Source: CAZADS01 sp964483985 (GTDB lineage Bacteria; Pseudomonadota; Alphaproteobacteria; Thalassobaculales; Thalassobaculaceae). From it: a stretch of DNA of 6,977 nt. Under the pieces are notes generated by a model, which was given only the letters and a program-made list of their open reading frames with translations, was not told where the DNA came from and made no database searches. Position 1 is the stretch's first letter; each line of letters opens with the position of its first letter. This document shows positions 1 through 6,976 of this stretch, one piece after another. The stretch is from NCBI GenBank assembly GCA_964483985.1, contig CAZADS010000082.1, positions 1 through 6,977 of the forward strand, written 5' to 3'. The position numbers and the translations under genes are program-made.

Positions 1-1689
1 AATTTTTACGGATCGCCCGTTGGAGTAGTTAAAGCCCTCAACGGTTTGGTGTAGGTGACTTAAAATCCCTTGTACCGATAAACTATTGAGGAATTTATCC
101 CAATGTCGTCGAGTGATCGCAACAACCGTATGAGGGCGGGTGACAAATTCTCGCGCAGCCTGTTTCGGAGACAAAAACTTTGTTGTAGTTCCGGTTAAAA
201 AAATTAAGCTCGGTTCATGATATCCAACCGATACTATATTTCTGTCCGTTTTATCAGTTATTAAGTCAACAGTGGCGGCGATTCTAGAAGATATAAACAA
301 GCGATTTAAATTTGGAATGGTAAATTCTGCAAGTGAGAAAAAGAAAACGGCGCTTCCAGTCACAACAAGAAGTACGCTAGTCCGAATTTTTCTTTTCAGC
401 AAAGATATTAAACTTACTATTGCTAACAGAAAGGCGCAAGGAATGGGAACAAATACCTCTGGGTGTTGATGGAAAGCTTCCTTAATTTGGCCCCAAAACT
501 CCAGTGATGAAAAAGTTTCAACTTTTAATGGCATCAATACAAAATTAGATATAATCGAAAGGGTAGATAAAATTAGCGTTCCCATACCGATTAACAGTCC
601 TATGGCTAACCAAAAATAGCTAAAAAATACAGTGCCGGGAGGAAACACTAATGGTTTTCCAAATTTATCTTGAGAGAAGGTACTGAAATTACCTATCCAC
701 GCCGCTATTATGATTGCTATAGCAGGGTATAGTGGCAGAACGTAGTGAGGTAATTTCGTCGGGACTAATTCAAATAAAATCCATGCTGGGACTAACCAGG
801 CACCCAAAAATTTAATGCCTGATTCTTGTCTTTTATTCCAAGTACTGATTAAGGCAGGCCACAGAAAAAGAGAGGCCGGCCAAAAACAAATAATTACCAA
901 TAAATGATAATAGCCTGGTGGCGCACCATGAGATTCTATTCCACTAAAAAGTTTTGGCGCAAAATCGCCTCCAATTGAACTCCTAAGAAAATCACCATTA
1001 GAATGGATCTGTATTAATAATAACCAAGGACAAACAACTATCCCTGCTATTAAAACACCAAGTAGTGGTCGAGTGTTCCGGAACCAACTAAATTTTCGAT
1101 CTATGACAAACAGACTGGTTATAGTTAGGCCAATTATTAATGGGGCGATCGGCCCTTTAATTAATATGCCTGAGCCTATTCCGAGCCAGAATACCAGCCA
1201 GGTTTTTGCCCCTTGCAATCCTTTGTAGGCTCTAGCTAAGCCCAATTGAGCAGCCAATATGGCGGCTAATAGCATAGCATCGGTTTTTGCCATATGCGCT
1301 TCTGCGATTAATAAAAAACAGGATGCTAATAGAGAAGCGGCGATAAAGGCCAATGTCTGAGTGATAAATAAATTTGCAATTAAATAAGTTAAGACGACAG
1401 CTATGGTGGCCGCTATCACCGATGGTATTCGATAAGCCCAAATTTCAGAAAGTTTGTCTTCTGATAACACATGTACAGACATTGTTTGAAGCCAATAGGC
1501 CCCTATAGGTTTTTTGTATCTGGGTTTGGTTTGGAATCGAATGTCTATGTAATCACCACTTTCTATCATTTGTTTGCTTGCTTGAGCGAAGCGGGATTCA
1601 TCTCTATCAAGAGGTGGTATTTTAGTTATCCCGGGAAGATATAATAAAAGGCATAACAAGATTAGTAATATAACATTGCGGGGGGACAC
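1..1689 (-). CDS. ArnT-like membrane glycosyltransferase (GT-C fold), 3' end cut by window edge
   Basis: The minus frame is open from a GTG at 1689 to the left edge: 563 codons without a stop. By family, such proteins move a sugar from a polyprenyl-phosphate carrier onto lipid A or another envelope acceptor on the periplasmic face; the substrate here cannot be told. Visible features are a first hydrophobic segment (residues 6-18), the loop motif LDRDESRF (27-34) holding the acidic pair typical of GT-C active sites, KKPIGAYWLQ (59-68), EAHMAKTDA (130-138), HGAPPGYY (254-261), KLPHY (312-316) and many further membrane segments. A mainly soluble tail includes VGYHEPS (488-494). The last readable residues resemble the usual family C-terminus, so probably only a few codons are missing. 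GTG was chosen because an in-frame TGA lies at 1696-1698 and the next ATG (residue 41) would remove the RDE motif. It sits 131 bp downstream of ccmI. Family is confident; substrate unknown. Confidence 0.93.
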   Translation of the reverse strand, partial: MSPRNVILLILLCLLLYLPGITKIPPLDRDESRFAQASKQMIESGDYIDIRFQTKPRYKKPIGAYWLQTMSVHVLSEDKLSEIWAYRIPSVIAATIAVVLTYLIANLFITQTLAFIAASLLASCFLLIAEAHMAKTDAMLLAAILAAQLGLARAYKGLQGAKTWLVFWLGIGSGILIKGPIAPLIIGLTITSLFVIDRKFSWFRNTRPLLGVLIAGIVVCPWLLLIQIHSNGDFLRSSIGGDFAPKLFSGIESHGAPPGYYHLLVIICFWPASLFLWPALISTWNKRQESGIKFLGAWLVPAWILFELVPTKLPHYVLPLYPAIAIIIAAWIGNFSTFSQDKFGKPLVFPPGTVFFSYFWLAIGLLIGMGTLILSTLSIISNFVLMPLKVETFSSLEFWGQIKEAFHQHPEVFVPIPCAFLLAIVSLISLLKRKIRTSVLLVVTGSAVFFFSLAEFTIPNLNRLFISSRIAATVDLITDKTDRNIVSVGYHEPSLIFLTGTTTKFLSPKQAAREFVTRPHTVVAITRRHWDKFLNSLSVQGILSHLHQTVEGFNYSNGRSVKI

Positions 1690-1820
1690 GATATATCAGT
1701 CCAACATAGAATTCATATGACACAAGACCATTTGTGGAAGCTCAGAGCATACTTTATGTGAAATAAATAAATCTCCCAACAAAATTTAGCCAAGCTTTAA
1801 AATTGTGGCATAAAAATTGA
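1690..1820. other. Intergenic gap between ccmI and the glycosyltransferase
   Basis: This is the only sizeable non-coding stretch in the window. It is AT-rich. I see no strong GC-rich hairpin followed by a T run, so no intrinsic terminator for the ccm operon can be called, and I see no convincing -35/-10 pair for the glycosyltransferase. On the minus strand it holds a six-codon mini-ORF (ATG at 1716, second ATG at 1707, TGA at 1698-1696), in the same frame as the downstream GTG and ending six bases before it. Whether the glycosyltransferase is read through from ccm or has its own promoter cannot be decided from the sequence. Confidence 0.7.
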
Positions 1821-3305
1821 CTATGGATGAAGCGACTTCAAACGTTGTTCTAAATTAAGCCGTATCGGGGCGTTAGGTCCCATTTTTGATAATAATTTTG
1901 ACCATAAACTATGAGCGGTCGTTTTATCCCCGTCGTTGAGGGCAATCATTCCGCCGTAAAACATAGCTTCAGGCATATCGGGATTAACATTTAGGACACG
2001 TTTAATGATTTTCTTAAAAGCCGTAGGAATATCTGATTCGGGAGTACCTTTTGGAAAAAGTGTTCGTGCGTACGCCATTTGTACGTCGATTTGGTTGGGT
2101 GCGAGCGCTGCCGCCTTTGCATAAGCCTTCTTGGATTCGTTCATTTGGTTTAGAACTTGGTAGGAGCGACCAAGTCGCATCCATCCATCAATATTATTCG
2201 GTTCCTTTTTGAGACGGTTTGCTAGGCGGTTGACCATCGCTCTGATCATCTTACTTCTTTCTTCTGGACGCATCTGTTGCGCATTGGCCAGTTGTTGGGC
2301 GTTAAGTCGTGGAGCCTTGGGATTAGATGCGTTGGGTAATATTTCTGCAATACTGGATTTTGGTAGACGTGCCATTGCGGCTAGACGGGCCTCTGTCACG
2401 TCAATTCCTAATTCCATCGCAGCCTTGTTAATATGAGTTTTGAGCATTTTCTCCCAACCTGCTCCTTGTGGTGTATCTATTTCCAGCGCAATCCAGCGGT
2501 TTATAGCATTTTGGAATTCATTGTTTTGGTAATCAGCTAAACCAAGATAAAATCTCGATCGGGGTTCCTTTGGCAATCTTGCCAAGACTTTCTGGAAAAT
2601 TGATTTGGCCTCGGGAGTGACGACTCCTGCCGAAGACATAGTTAAAGATTCTGCGTATATGGCCATTGTGTTTGGATCATCTTGAGATAATGCCAAAGCA
2701 CGACGAAGAGCGTCTGCGGCCTTTGAATAGTCTTGTAATCGAAGATAAGATCGACCCAATAAAATCCAACTCTTTCGATCAGAGGGATTTTCTATTAATT
2801 TGTTCTTGAGTCGAGTGAGCATCTCCACAATTTTGTCGTGTGCTACATCAGTTCCATTCGCTTTGGGCAGATTTTTTACTTTTGAACTTTGTTCAAGTTG
2901 TGCTCGCTCCTCGCTCCTTTTATTGTAAGGTAAGTTAGGTAGATTGGGTTGACCTAGATTTATGTAAATGGTTAACGCACCCGCTGGAATGATAAAAGCT
3001 ATCAATACTGTTGCTATTGTGTTTAAGGTTGCTTCAGGCTTTTTTGGCGACGCTGCGGTTTTTAATTCGGTTTCGCGAGCTGCTCTAAGCATACGACGTT
3101 GAACTTCAATTCTTGCCGCCGTTAGATTTTCCGAACTAATACGACCCAGTAGATGATCCGTTTCAAGTTCGGTGAGTTGATCTTTGTATACTTGCAGTCC
3201 AAAAGCTGCGGTGTCGTCTTCGGCACTTGTTCCTTTTAATATTGGCCACAAGAGAGCTATAACAGTAACGAATGTAAAACCGGCAGCAAACACCCAAAAA
3301 ATCAT
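1821..3305 (-). CDS. ccmI: Cytochrome c maturation protein CcmI (CycH type, TPR)
   Basis: CcmI is the apocytochrome c chaperone of System I. It binds the C-terminal part of the apoprotein and delivers it to the CcmF/CcmH heme ligation complex. The 494-residue product has an N-terminal membrane helix (about 3-23) and a cytoplasmic loop with the family pattern YKDQL.EL....L.GRIS (40-57). A second membrane helix follows (about 96-117), then a large periplasmic domain. That domain contains two similar TPR cassettes, about 159-290 and 354-490, each with a WxxLGRSY helix (W180 and W375), joined by a linker of about 60 residues. It is longer than the CcmI proteins I recall, which are nearer 400 residues. 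The ATG at 3305 overlaps the ccmH stop by four bases (ATGA). It ends in TAG and is the last ccm gene here. E. coli carries the equivalent region fused to CcmH. Confidence 0.95.
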   Translation of the reverse strand: MIFWVFAAGFTFVTVIALLWPILKGTSAEDDTAAFGLQVYKDQLTELETDHLLGRISSENLTAARIEVQRRMLRAARETELKTAASPKKPEATLNTIATVLIAFIIPAGALTIYINLGQPNLPNLPYNKRSEERAQLEQSSKVKNLPKANGTDVAHDKIVEMLTRLKNKLIENPSDRKSWILLGRSYLRLQDYSKAADALRRALALSQDDPNTMAIYAESLTMSSAGVVTPEAKSIFQKVLARLPKEPRSRFYLGLADYQNNEFQNAINRWIALEIDTPQGAGWEKMLKTHINKAAMELGIDVTEARLAAMARLPKSSIAEILPNASNPKAPRLNAQQLANAQQMRPEERSKMIRAMVNRLANRLKKEPNNIDGWMRLGRSYQVLNQMNESKKAYAKAAALAPNQIDVQMAYARTLFPKGTPESDIPTAFKKIIKRVLNVNPDMPEAMFYGGMIALNDGDKTTAHSLWSKLLSKMGPNAPIRLNLEQRLKSLHP

Positions 3306-3784
3306 TTGCTTCGCTTTCTAACATCCACCTCCAGCTTCAGTAATTCGTCTGACTCGCTGCGTGTTAAAGGAGGGATATTAATATTTTTTCTTGATCGAAG
3401 TAGAAAAGTAATAACTACTATTCCTCCGATGAAACATACTAAGATAGGTCCAAACCACAGTAGGTAAGTGGTTGGTTTTAGAGGTGGTTTCAACAGTACA
3501 AAGTCTCCGTATCGGTCAACTAGGAAGTCCATAATTTCTCGGTCGGTACTCCCAGCTAATAGTTTCTCACGAACGATTAATCTTAGGTCCTTTGCTAGAG
3601 TAGCATTACTATCATCTATCGATTGGTTCTGACAAACCAAACATCTAATATTCTGGCTTAAATTCCGAGCCCGTATCTCTAACGTGGGATCGAGTAAAAT
3701 TTCGTTGGGTTCTACCGCTTTTGCTTCACCGGATATAATTATAATGCAAAGAATTAAATATTTAAGATATCGGATGCAAATCAT
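3302..3784 (-). CDS. ccmH: Cytochrome c maturation thiol oxidoreductase CcmH (CycL type)
   Basis: CcmH is a membrane-anchored periplasmic thiol-disulfide protein that acts with CcmG to reduce the apocytochrome CXXCH cysteines before heme attachment, and forms part of the CcmF/H/I ligation complex. The 160-residue product has a signal peptide with a likely cleavage after AKA (residue 23). The family signature is IRCLVCQNQSIDDSNA, with the redox pair C48 and C51. A three-helix region containing DREIMDFLVDRYGDFV (81-96) follows, then a C-terminal membrane helix at about 107-129 and a short charged tail. This is the short alphaproteobacterial form without a fused TPR domain, which is supplied by the next gene. 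ATG overlaps the ccmG TGA by four bases. The sequence before the start is A-rich with no Shine-Dalgarno motif, so translation probably depends on coupling to ccmG. Confidence 0.97.
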   Translation of the reverse strand: MICIRYLKYLILCIIIISGEAKAVEPNEILLDPTLEIRARNLSQNIRCLVCQNQSIDDSNATLAKDLRLIVREKLLAGSTDREIMDFLVDRYGDFVLLKPPLKPTTYLLWFGPILVCFIGGIVVITFLLRSRKNINIPPLTRSESDELLKLEVDVRKRSK

Positions 3785-4326
3785 TGTTTTTGTTTTCGTA
3801 AAGTGGAAATAATTGGCAAAAATTCAGCTTCAAAGGCTTGAGACGAAATGGGTCCCACATGTCGAAACTGGATAATACCATCTCGATCTATTATATATGT
3901 TTCAGGGACCCCATATACACCCCATTCCACCGCGACCCGACCAGTTTGATCTTGTCCTATGCGTTCAAATGGATTTCCTAATTTATTCAACCAGTTTTTT
4001 GCTGCTGTTCTTTTGTCTTTGTAGTTTATCCCATATATGGGAATGGTTTTTTCTTGAGCTAATTTCATCAGTAGAGGGTGTTCAGCCCGACATGGGCCAC
4101 ACCACGAAGAAAAAAAATTCACCATGCGCACGTCTCCGCGCAAGCTTTGTGGATCAATGCCTGGGATTGACGATAATAGGGGAGTCAATATTTTGTTTGG
4201 TGCAGATTTCTGGATCATCGCGGATGGCAGAATACGAGGATCTTTCTTTTCAAGGATTGGTATGGAGAAGTGAACTACAATCGCAACAAAGCAAACCAAA
4301 GGTATCAAATAGAGAAATCTTGTCAT
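3781..4326 (-). CDS. ccmG: Thiol:disulfide interchange protein CcmG/DsbE
   Basis: CcmG is a membrane-tethered thioredoxin-fold protein that keeps the apocytochrome c heme-binding cysteines, or CcmH, reduced in the periplasm. From the ATG at 4326 it has 181 residues. It has an N-terminal anchor (about 4-24), a linker, and then a thioredoxin domain. The active site is SSWCGPC, with C76 and C79, and the cis-proline motif GVYGVPET (137-144, P141) is diagnostic of the DsbE/CcmG/TlpA group. A TTG one codon upstream (4329) is also in frame, but the ATG is preferred: it shares one base with the ccmF stop (TGATG). No Shine-Dalgarno sequence is visible, so coupling to ccmF is likely. Position between ccmF and ccmH separates it from unrelated thioredoxins such as TlpA. 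Its electron donor (CcdA or DsbD) is not in the window. Confidence 0.96.
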   Translation of the reverse strand: MTRFLYLIPLVCFVAIVVHFSIPILEKKDPRILPSAMIQKSAPNKILTPLLSSIPGIDPQSLRGDVRMVNFFSSWCGPCRAEHPLLMKLAQEKTIPIYGINYKDKRTAAKNWLNKLGNPFERIGQDQTGRVAVEWGVYGVPETYIIDRDGIIQFRHVGPISSQAFEAEFLPIISTLRKQKQ

Positions 4327-6311
4327 CAATTTGTTTTATTTGAAGTGTTGTTTTCATCGTATTTAGGTGACGGGGCGCCAATTCTTAACCTTCGATCGGA
4401 TAAGGATATTAATCCGCCTAAAACCATCATGAGACAGCCAATCCATATAAAAGGTACCAAGGGGTTGTACCAAACTCTGAGTGTCCAACCTTCGTTCATT
4501 CTGCCCTCTCCTATTGCAGTATAAAGGTCTCCGATTAAATTGCTGTGTATTGCGGCTTCAGTTGTAACCGTTTCCTGGACAGGATAAAATCTTCGTTCAG
4601 GTTTGAGAGTCGTGATTTCGTGGTTCCCTCGATGAACTTTTATTACTGCCGTTTCAGAGGTGTAATTAGCTCCTTGGATCGTTTGAACTGAATCCAAAGT
4701 CAACTTAAAACCGGCGATCGATGCACTCTCGTCAGTTTTAGCCTTAACAATAATTTCTTCACGCCAGAAACTATCCCCTATGGCACCAAAAATAAAAATT
4801 GCCATGCCAAGGTGGGCAAAAGTCATCCCGTAGGCTGCCCTCGGCAGACCTCTCGCTCGTTTTAAAGAAAACAAAATCGGCGATCGAAATAGGGAAATCC
4901 TTTCAGCCCATTCAGTGATTGTTCCGCCAATTAACCATGATGCAAATGCAAAACCTAGAATGGCGCCGAGAGGGGAATCGGTTTTTACGGTCCATATTGC
5001 AGATGCTATGATTGCAGAAAAGAGTGCAGCAACCCACAGTCTAGACATAACGCCAGATAAATCACTGCGTTTCCAGGCCAGCAATGGCCCGATGGCCATT
5101 AGCAAGATTAAGGGCATCATGACGGGAATAAATGTGGCCATAAAAAATGGGGGTCCAACAGAAACTTTTTGCCCAGTTACAGCGTCTAAAAACAGGGGAT
5201 AAAGTGTACCTATAAACACGGTAGCCGCTGCTATGGAGAGCAAAAGGTTATTCATTATTAAACCGCCTTCACGGCTTATTGGTTGGAAGATACCTCCGTG
5301 CTTAAAATATGGTGCCCGGAATGCAAACAGAATTAAAGCGCCTCCGATAAAAATTATGAGAAGACCAAGAATGAAAAGTCCTCGCTCCGGGTCCACCGCA
5401 AAAGAATGAACCGAAGTTAGCACACCTGATCGAACTAAAAACGTTCCCATTAAACTCAGTCCAAAAGTTATAATGGCGAGTAAAATCGTCCAGCCTTTGA
5501 GAGCGTCACGTTTTTCCACAACGACAGCTGAATGCAGCAAAGCAGTACCAGCTAGCCAAGGCATAAAACTGGCATTTTCAACTGGATCCCAATACCACCA
5601 ACCACCCCAGCCAAGTTCGTAATACGCCCACCAACTGCCAAGCGTAATACCGGCAGTTAGAGCGGTCCAAGCGGCTAGGGTCCAAGGCCGTACCCATCGA
5701 GCCCATGCAGGATCCACTCGTCCCTCTATCAGCGCGGCTATTGCAAAGGAAAATGCCATCGAAAATCCAACATATCCAAGATAAAGCATGGGAGGATGAA
5801 ACGCTAATCCGGGGTCTTGCAATAACGGATTTAAATCCCGGCCATCGATAGGAGCTGGATTCAGGCGTTGGAACGGGTTGGATGTCGCTAGTATAAAACC
5901 TAGAAACCCTAGCCCAATCATAGCTTGAACGGCTAGAACACGAGATCTGAGTGCCAGGGGGAGATTTTTGCTAAAAAGCACTATTGCAAATCCGAATAGT
6001 GAAAGTATCAAAACCCAGAGGATCATTGATCCTTCATGGTTTCCCCATACACCGCTTAGCTTGTAAATCATTGGTTTTAAGGAGTGGGAATTTTGTGCAA
6101 CATTAACAACGGAAAAATCAGATGTTACATAGGCATGTGTCAATGCCCCAAACGCAATTGCTATAGTTATGAATTGCGCCGTTGCTGCAGGGGCGGCGAT
6201 ATTCATCAACGCTACATTATGTCGAAACGCGCCAATTAAAGGGAGAGTGCTTTGAATTAACGCTATTAGAAAAGCTAACACGAGAGCAAAATGACCAATT
6301 TCCGTTATCAT
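4326..6311 (-). CDS. ccmF: Heme lyase subunit CcmF (CycK type)
   Basis: CcmF is the large membrane subunit of the System I cytochrome c synthetase. It takes heme from holo-CcmE and joins it to apocytochrome c presented by CcmH/CcmI. The 661-residue product is near the usual length (E. coli about 647). Many membrane helices are evident. The tryptophan-rich WWD heme-handling motif is at 235-251 (core WGGWWYWDPVENASF). Histidines in the positions expected of the family ligands are H172 (FHPPML), H260 (LLHSA), H302 (VHSFA) and H500 (FAHLG). The WGNHEGS motif lies at 90-96. A periplasmic domain of about 100 residues (515-612) precedes the last helix (about 616-637). ATG at 6311 overlaps the ccmE TGA by four bases. 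No truncation or missing key residue was seen. The WWD motif is shared with CcmC and NrfE, but length and context point to CcmF. Confidence 0.98.
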   Translation of the reverse strand: MITEIGHFALVLAFLIALIQSTLPLIGAFRHNVALMNIAAPAATAQFITIAIAFGALTHAYVTSDFSVVNVAQNSHSLKPMIYKLSGVWGNHEGSMILWVLILSLFGFAIVLFSKNLPLALRSRVLAVQAMIGLGFLGFILATSNPFQRLNPAPIDGRDLNPLLQDPGLAFHPPMLYLGYVGFSMAFSFAIAALIEGRVDPAWARWVRPWTLAAWTALTAGITLGSWWAYYELGWGGWWYWDPVENASFMPWLAGTALLHSAVVVEKRDALKGWTILLAIITFGLSLMGTFLVRSGVLTSVHSFAVDPERGLFILGLLIIFIGGALILFAFRAPYFKHGGIFQPISREGGLIMNNLLLSIAAATVFIGTLYPLFLDAVTGQKVSVGPPFFMATFIPVMMPLILLMAIGPLLAWKRSDLSGVMSRLWVAALFSAIIASAIWTVKTDSPLGAILGFAFASWLIGGTITEWAERISLFRSPILFSLKRARGLPRAAYGMTFAHLGMAIFIFGAIGDSFWREEIIVKAKTDESASIAGFKLTLDSVQTIQGANYTSETAVIKVHRGNHEITTLKPERRFYPVQETVTTEAAIHSNLIGDLYTAIGEGRMNEGWTLRVWYNPLVPFIWIGCLMMVLGGLISLSDRRLRIGAPSPKYDENNTSNKTN

Positions 6312-6751
6312 TTATCGTTCGCCTGTTTCCATTTTCCGGACTTCTTTAAAGCAGCCGCCACCTCCCTTGGCATATATGTTTCATCGTGCTTGGCAAGGAT
6401 TTCGCGAGCATGAAAAGTACCATTTAAAAGATGGCCTTCAGCTATCACACCTTGACCTTCCCTAAAAAAACTGGGGAGAACTCCTGTGACTGCAACGGAG
6501 AGTGTTTGATCTAAATCAGTGATTTCAAATATCGTCGTGAGACCATCGGAAGATTTTTTTAGGCTACCATCTTTGACCAACCCGCCAACGCGCATGAATT
6601 CATTTGACGATGCGCCACGGCTCAGCAACTCAGTTGGACTGTAGAAAAATACAAGGTTTTCCTCAAATGCATTGAGCACCAATACTGTGGCTAAGCTTAA
6701 AAAAAGGGCTCCTATAACGACAAGCGTTAACCTGCGACGTTTAGGAGTCAT
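6308..6751 (-). CDS. ccmE: Heme chaperone CcmE (CycJ type)
   Basis: CcmE is the periplasmic heme chaperone of System I. It receives heme from CcmC, binds it covalently through a histidine and passes it to CcmF. From the ATG at 6751 it has 147 residues: an Arg/Lys-rich start, an uncleaved membrane anchor (about 8-27), and a compact beta-barrel domain. The conserved VGG motif is at 55-57 and LPSFFREGQGV at 92-102. The heme-binding motif LAKHDETY has H122 as the covalent ligand and Y126 as axial ligand, corresponding to E. coli H130 and Y134. This is the histidine form, not the rare cysteine form. An upstream ATG at 6757 would add two residues, but AGAAAGG directly abuts it and is six bases from 6751, so 6751 is the better start. 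The gene overlaps the end of ccmD and, by four bases, the start of ccmF. Confidence 0.97.
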   Translation of the reverse strand: MTPKRRRLTLVVIGALFLSLATVLVLNAFEENLVFFYSPTELLSRGASSNEFMRVGGLVKDGSLKKSSDGLTTIFEITDLDQTLSVAVTGVLPSFFREGQGVIAEGHLLNGTFHAREILAKHDETYMPREVAAALKKSGKWKQANDK

Positions 6752-6932
6752 CGTCATCCTTTCTGTGATCGGTTGGAATATTTGACATTCGTTGGGCGTT
6801 ATCTTCTTTTTGAAGATTGCTTAGCTGGCGTTGGCGAACGCGTCTGCTATGAAGCGATATCAAAAGAATACCTATCATCGCCAATGCCACGACAATGTAT
6901 GATGGCCAGATATAAATGCCATATTCACCCAT
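6741..6932 (-). CDS. ccmD: Heme exporter protein CcmD
   Basis: CcmD is a small membrane protein that associates with the CcmABC complex and is needed to release heme-loaded CcmE from CcmC. The 63-residue product has a short periplasmic N-terminus with the family-like segment YGIYIWPSY (4-12), one membrane helix (about 10-27), and then a basic cytoplasmic stretch with HSRRVRQRQ (28-36). It ends in an acidic DDDDS. Size, single helix and location just before ccmE match CcmD; sequence conservation in the family is low, so context carries much of the weight. Its TAA lies 8 bases inside ccmE counted from the 6751 start, giving an 11-bp overlap. A modest AGAAG lies about eight bases before the ATG. 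Only the hydrophilic tail is unusual, and it is poorly conserved in the family anyway. Confidence 0.92.
   Translation of the reverse strand: MGEYGIYIWPSYIVVALAMIGILLISLHSRRVRQRQLSNLQKEDNAQRMSNIPTDHRKDDDDS
6747..6758 (-). repeat. Tandem GATGAC hexamer (two copies) in the ccmD/ccmE overlap
   Basis: On the minus strand GATGAC occurs twice in a row. In the ccmD frame it encodes the DDDD near the C-terminus. In the ccmE frame it yields ATGACG ATGAC, which gives two in-frame start codons six bases apart. It is seen directly in the sequence; any functional meaning is inference. Confidence 0.75.
6758..6764 (-). promoter_or_regulatory. Ribosome binding site for ccmE
   Basis: The minus strand reads AGAAAGG here, inside the 3' end of ccmD. 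It touches the ATG at 6757 with no spacer but stands six bases from the ATG at 6751, which is normal Shine-Dalgarno spacing. It therefore favours 6751 as the ccmE start. Confidence 0.6.
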
Positions 6933-6943
6933 ATTGAAAGCTT

Positions 6944-6976
6944 CTAAAATGGTAGCATTCTCCCTTTGAATTCAAC
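6944..6976 (-). CDS. Possible 3' end of ccmC (heme handling protein), partial
   Basis: One minus frame is open from the right edge to a TAG at 6946-6944, giving ten residues ending in VEFKGRMLPF, then an 11-base gap to the ccmD start. In Ccm operons ccmC normally precedes ccmD, and CcmC often ends in a charged cytoplasmic tail after its last helix, so this could be its C-terminus. The fragment is far too short to identify by sequence. Of the other two frames, one stops at once and the third runs into ccmD. The call rests on gene order alone. Confidence 0.35.
   Translation of the reverse strand, partial: VEFKGRMLPF

Noticed and set aside
272..469. Plus-strand open frame of 65 codons near the left edge
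   Set aside because: It is antisense to the glycosyltransferase C-terminal region and shows no family features.
1232..1441. Minus-strand open frame of 69 codons in the glycosyltransferase region
   Set aside because: It is in a different frame from the long open glycosyltransferase frame, whose family motifs run straight through this stretch.
1780..1806. Possible imperfect inverted repeat (CAATTTTAAAGC / GCTAAATTTTG on the minus strand) just after ccmI as an operon terminator
   Set aside because: Pairing is poor and AT-only with a long loop, the AAGCTT core is a simple palindrome, and no T run follows a stable stem.
2209..2436. Plus-strand open frame of 75 codons opposite ccmI
   Set aside because: It is antisense to a confident TPR-coding region, and its hydrophobic, Arg-rich composition is what the complement of such codons produces.
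3897..4524. Two overlapping plus-strand open frames (148 and 84 codons) opposite ccmG and the end of ccmF
   Set aside because: They lie antisense to well-identified genes, show no recognisable domain and have no supporting start signals; they are shadows of the minus-strand coding frames.
4915..5202. Plus-strand open frame of 95 codons opposite ccmF
   Set aside because: It is antisense to membrane-helix codons of ccmF, with no recognisable protein features.
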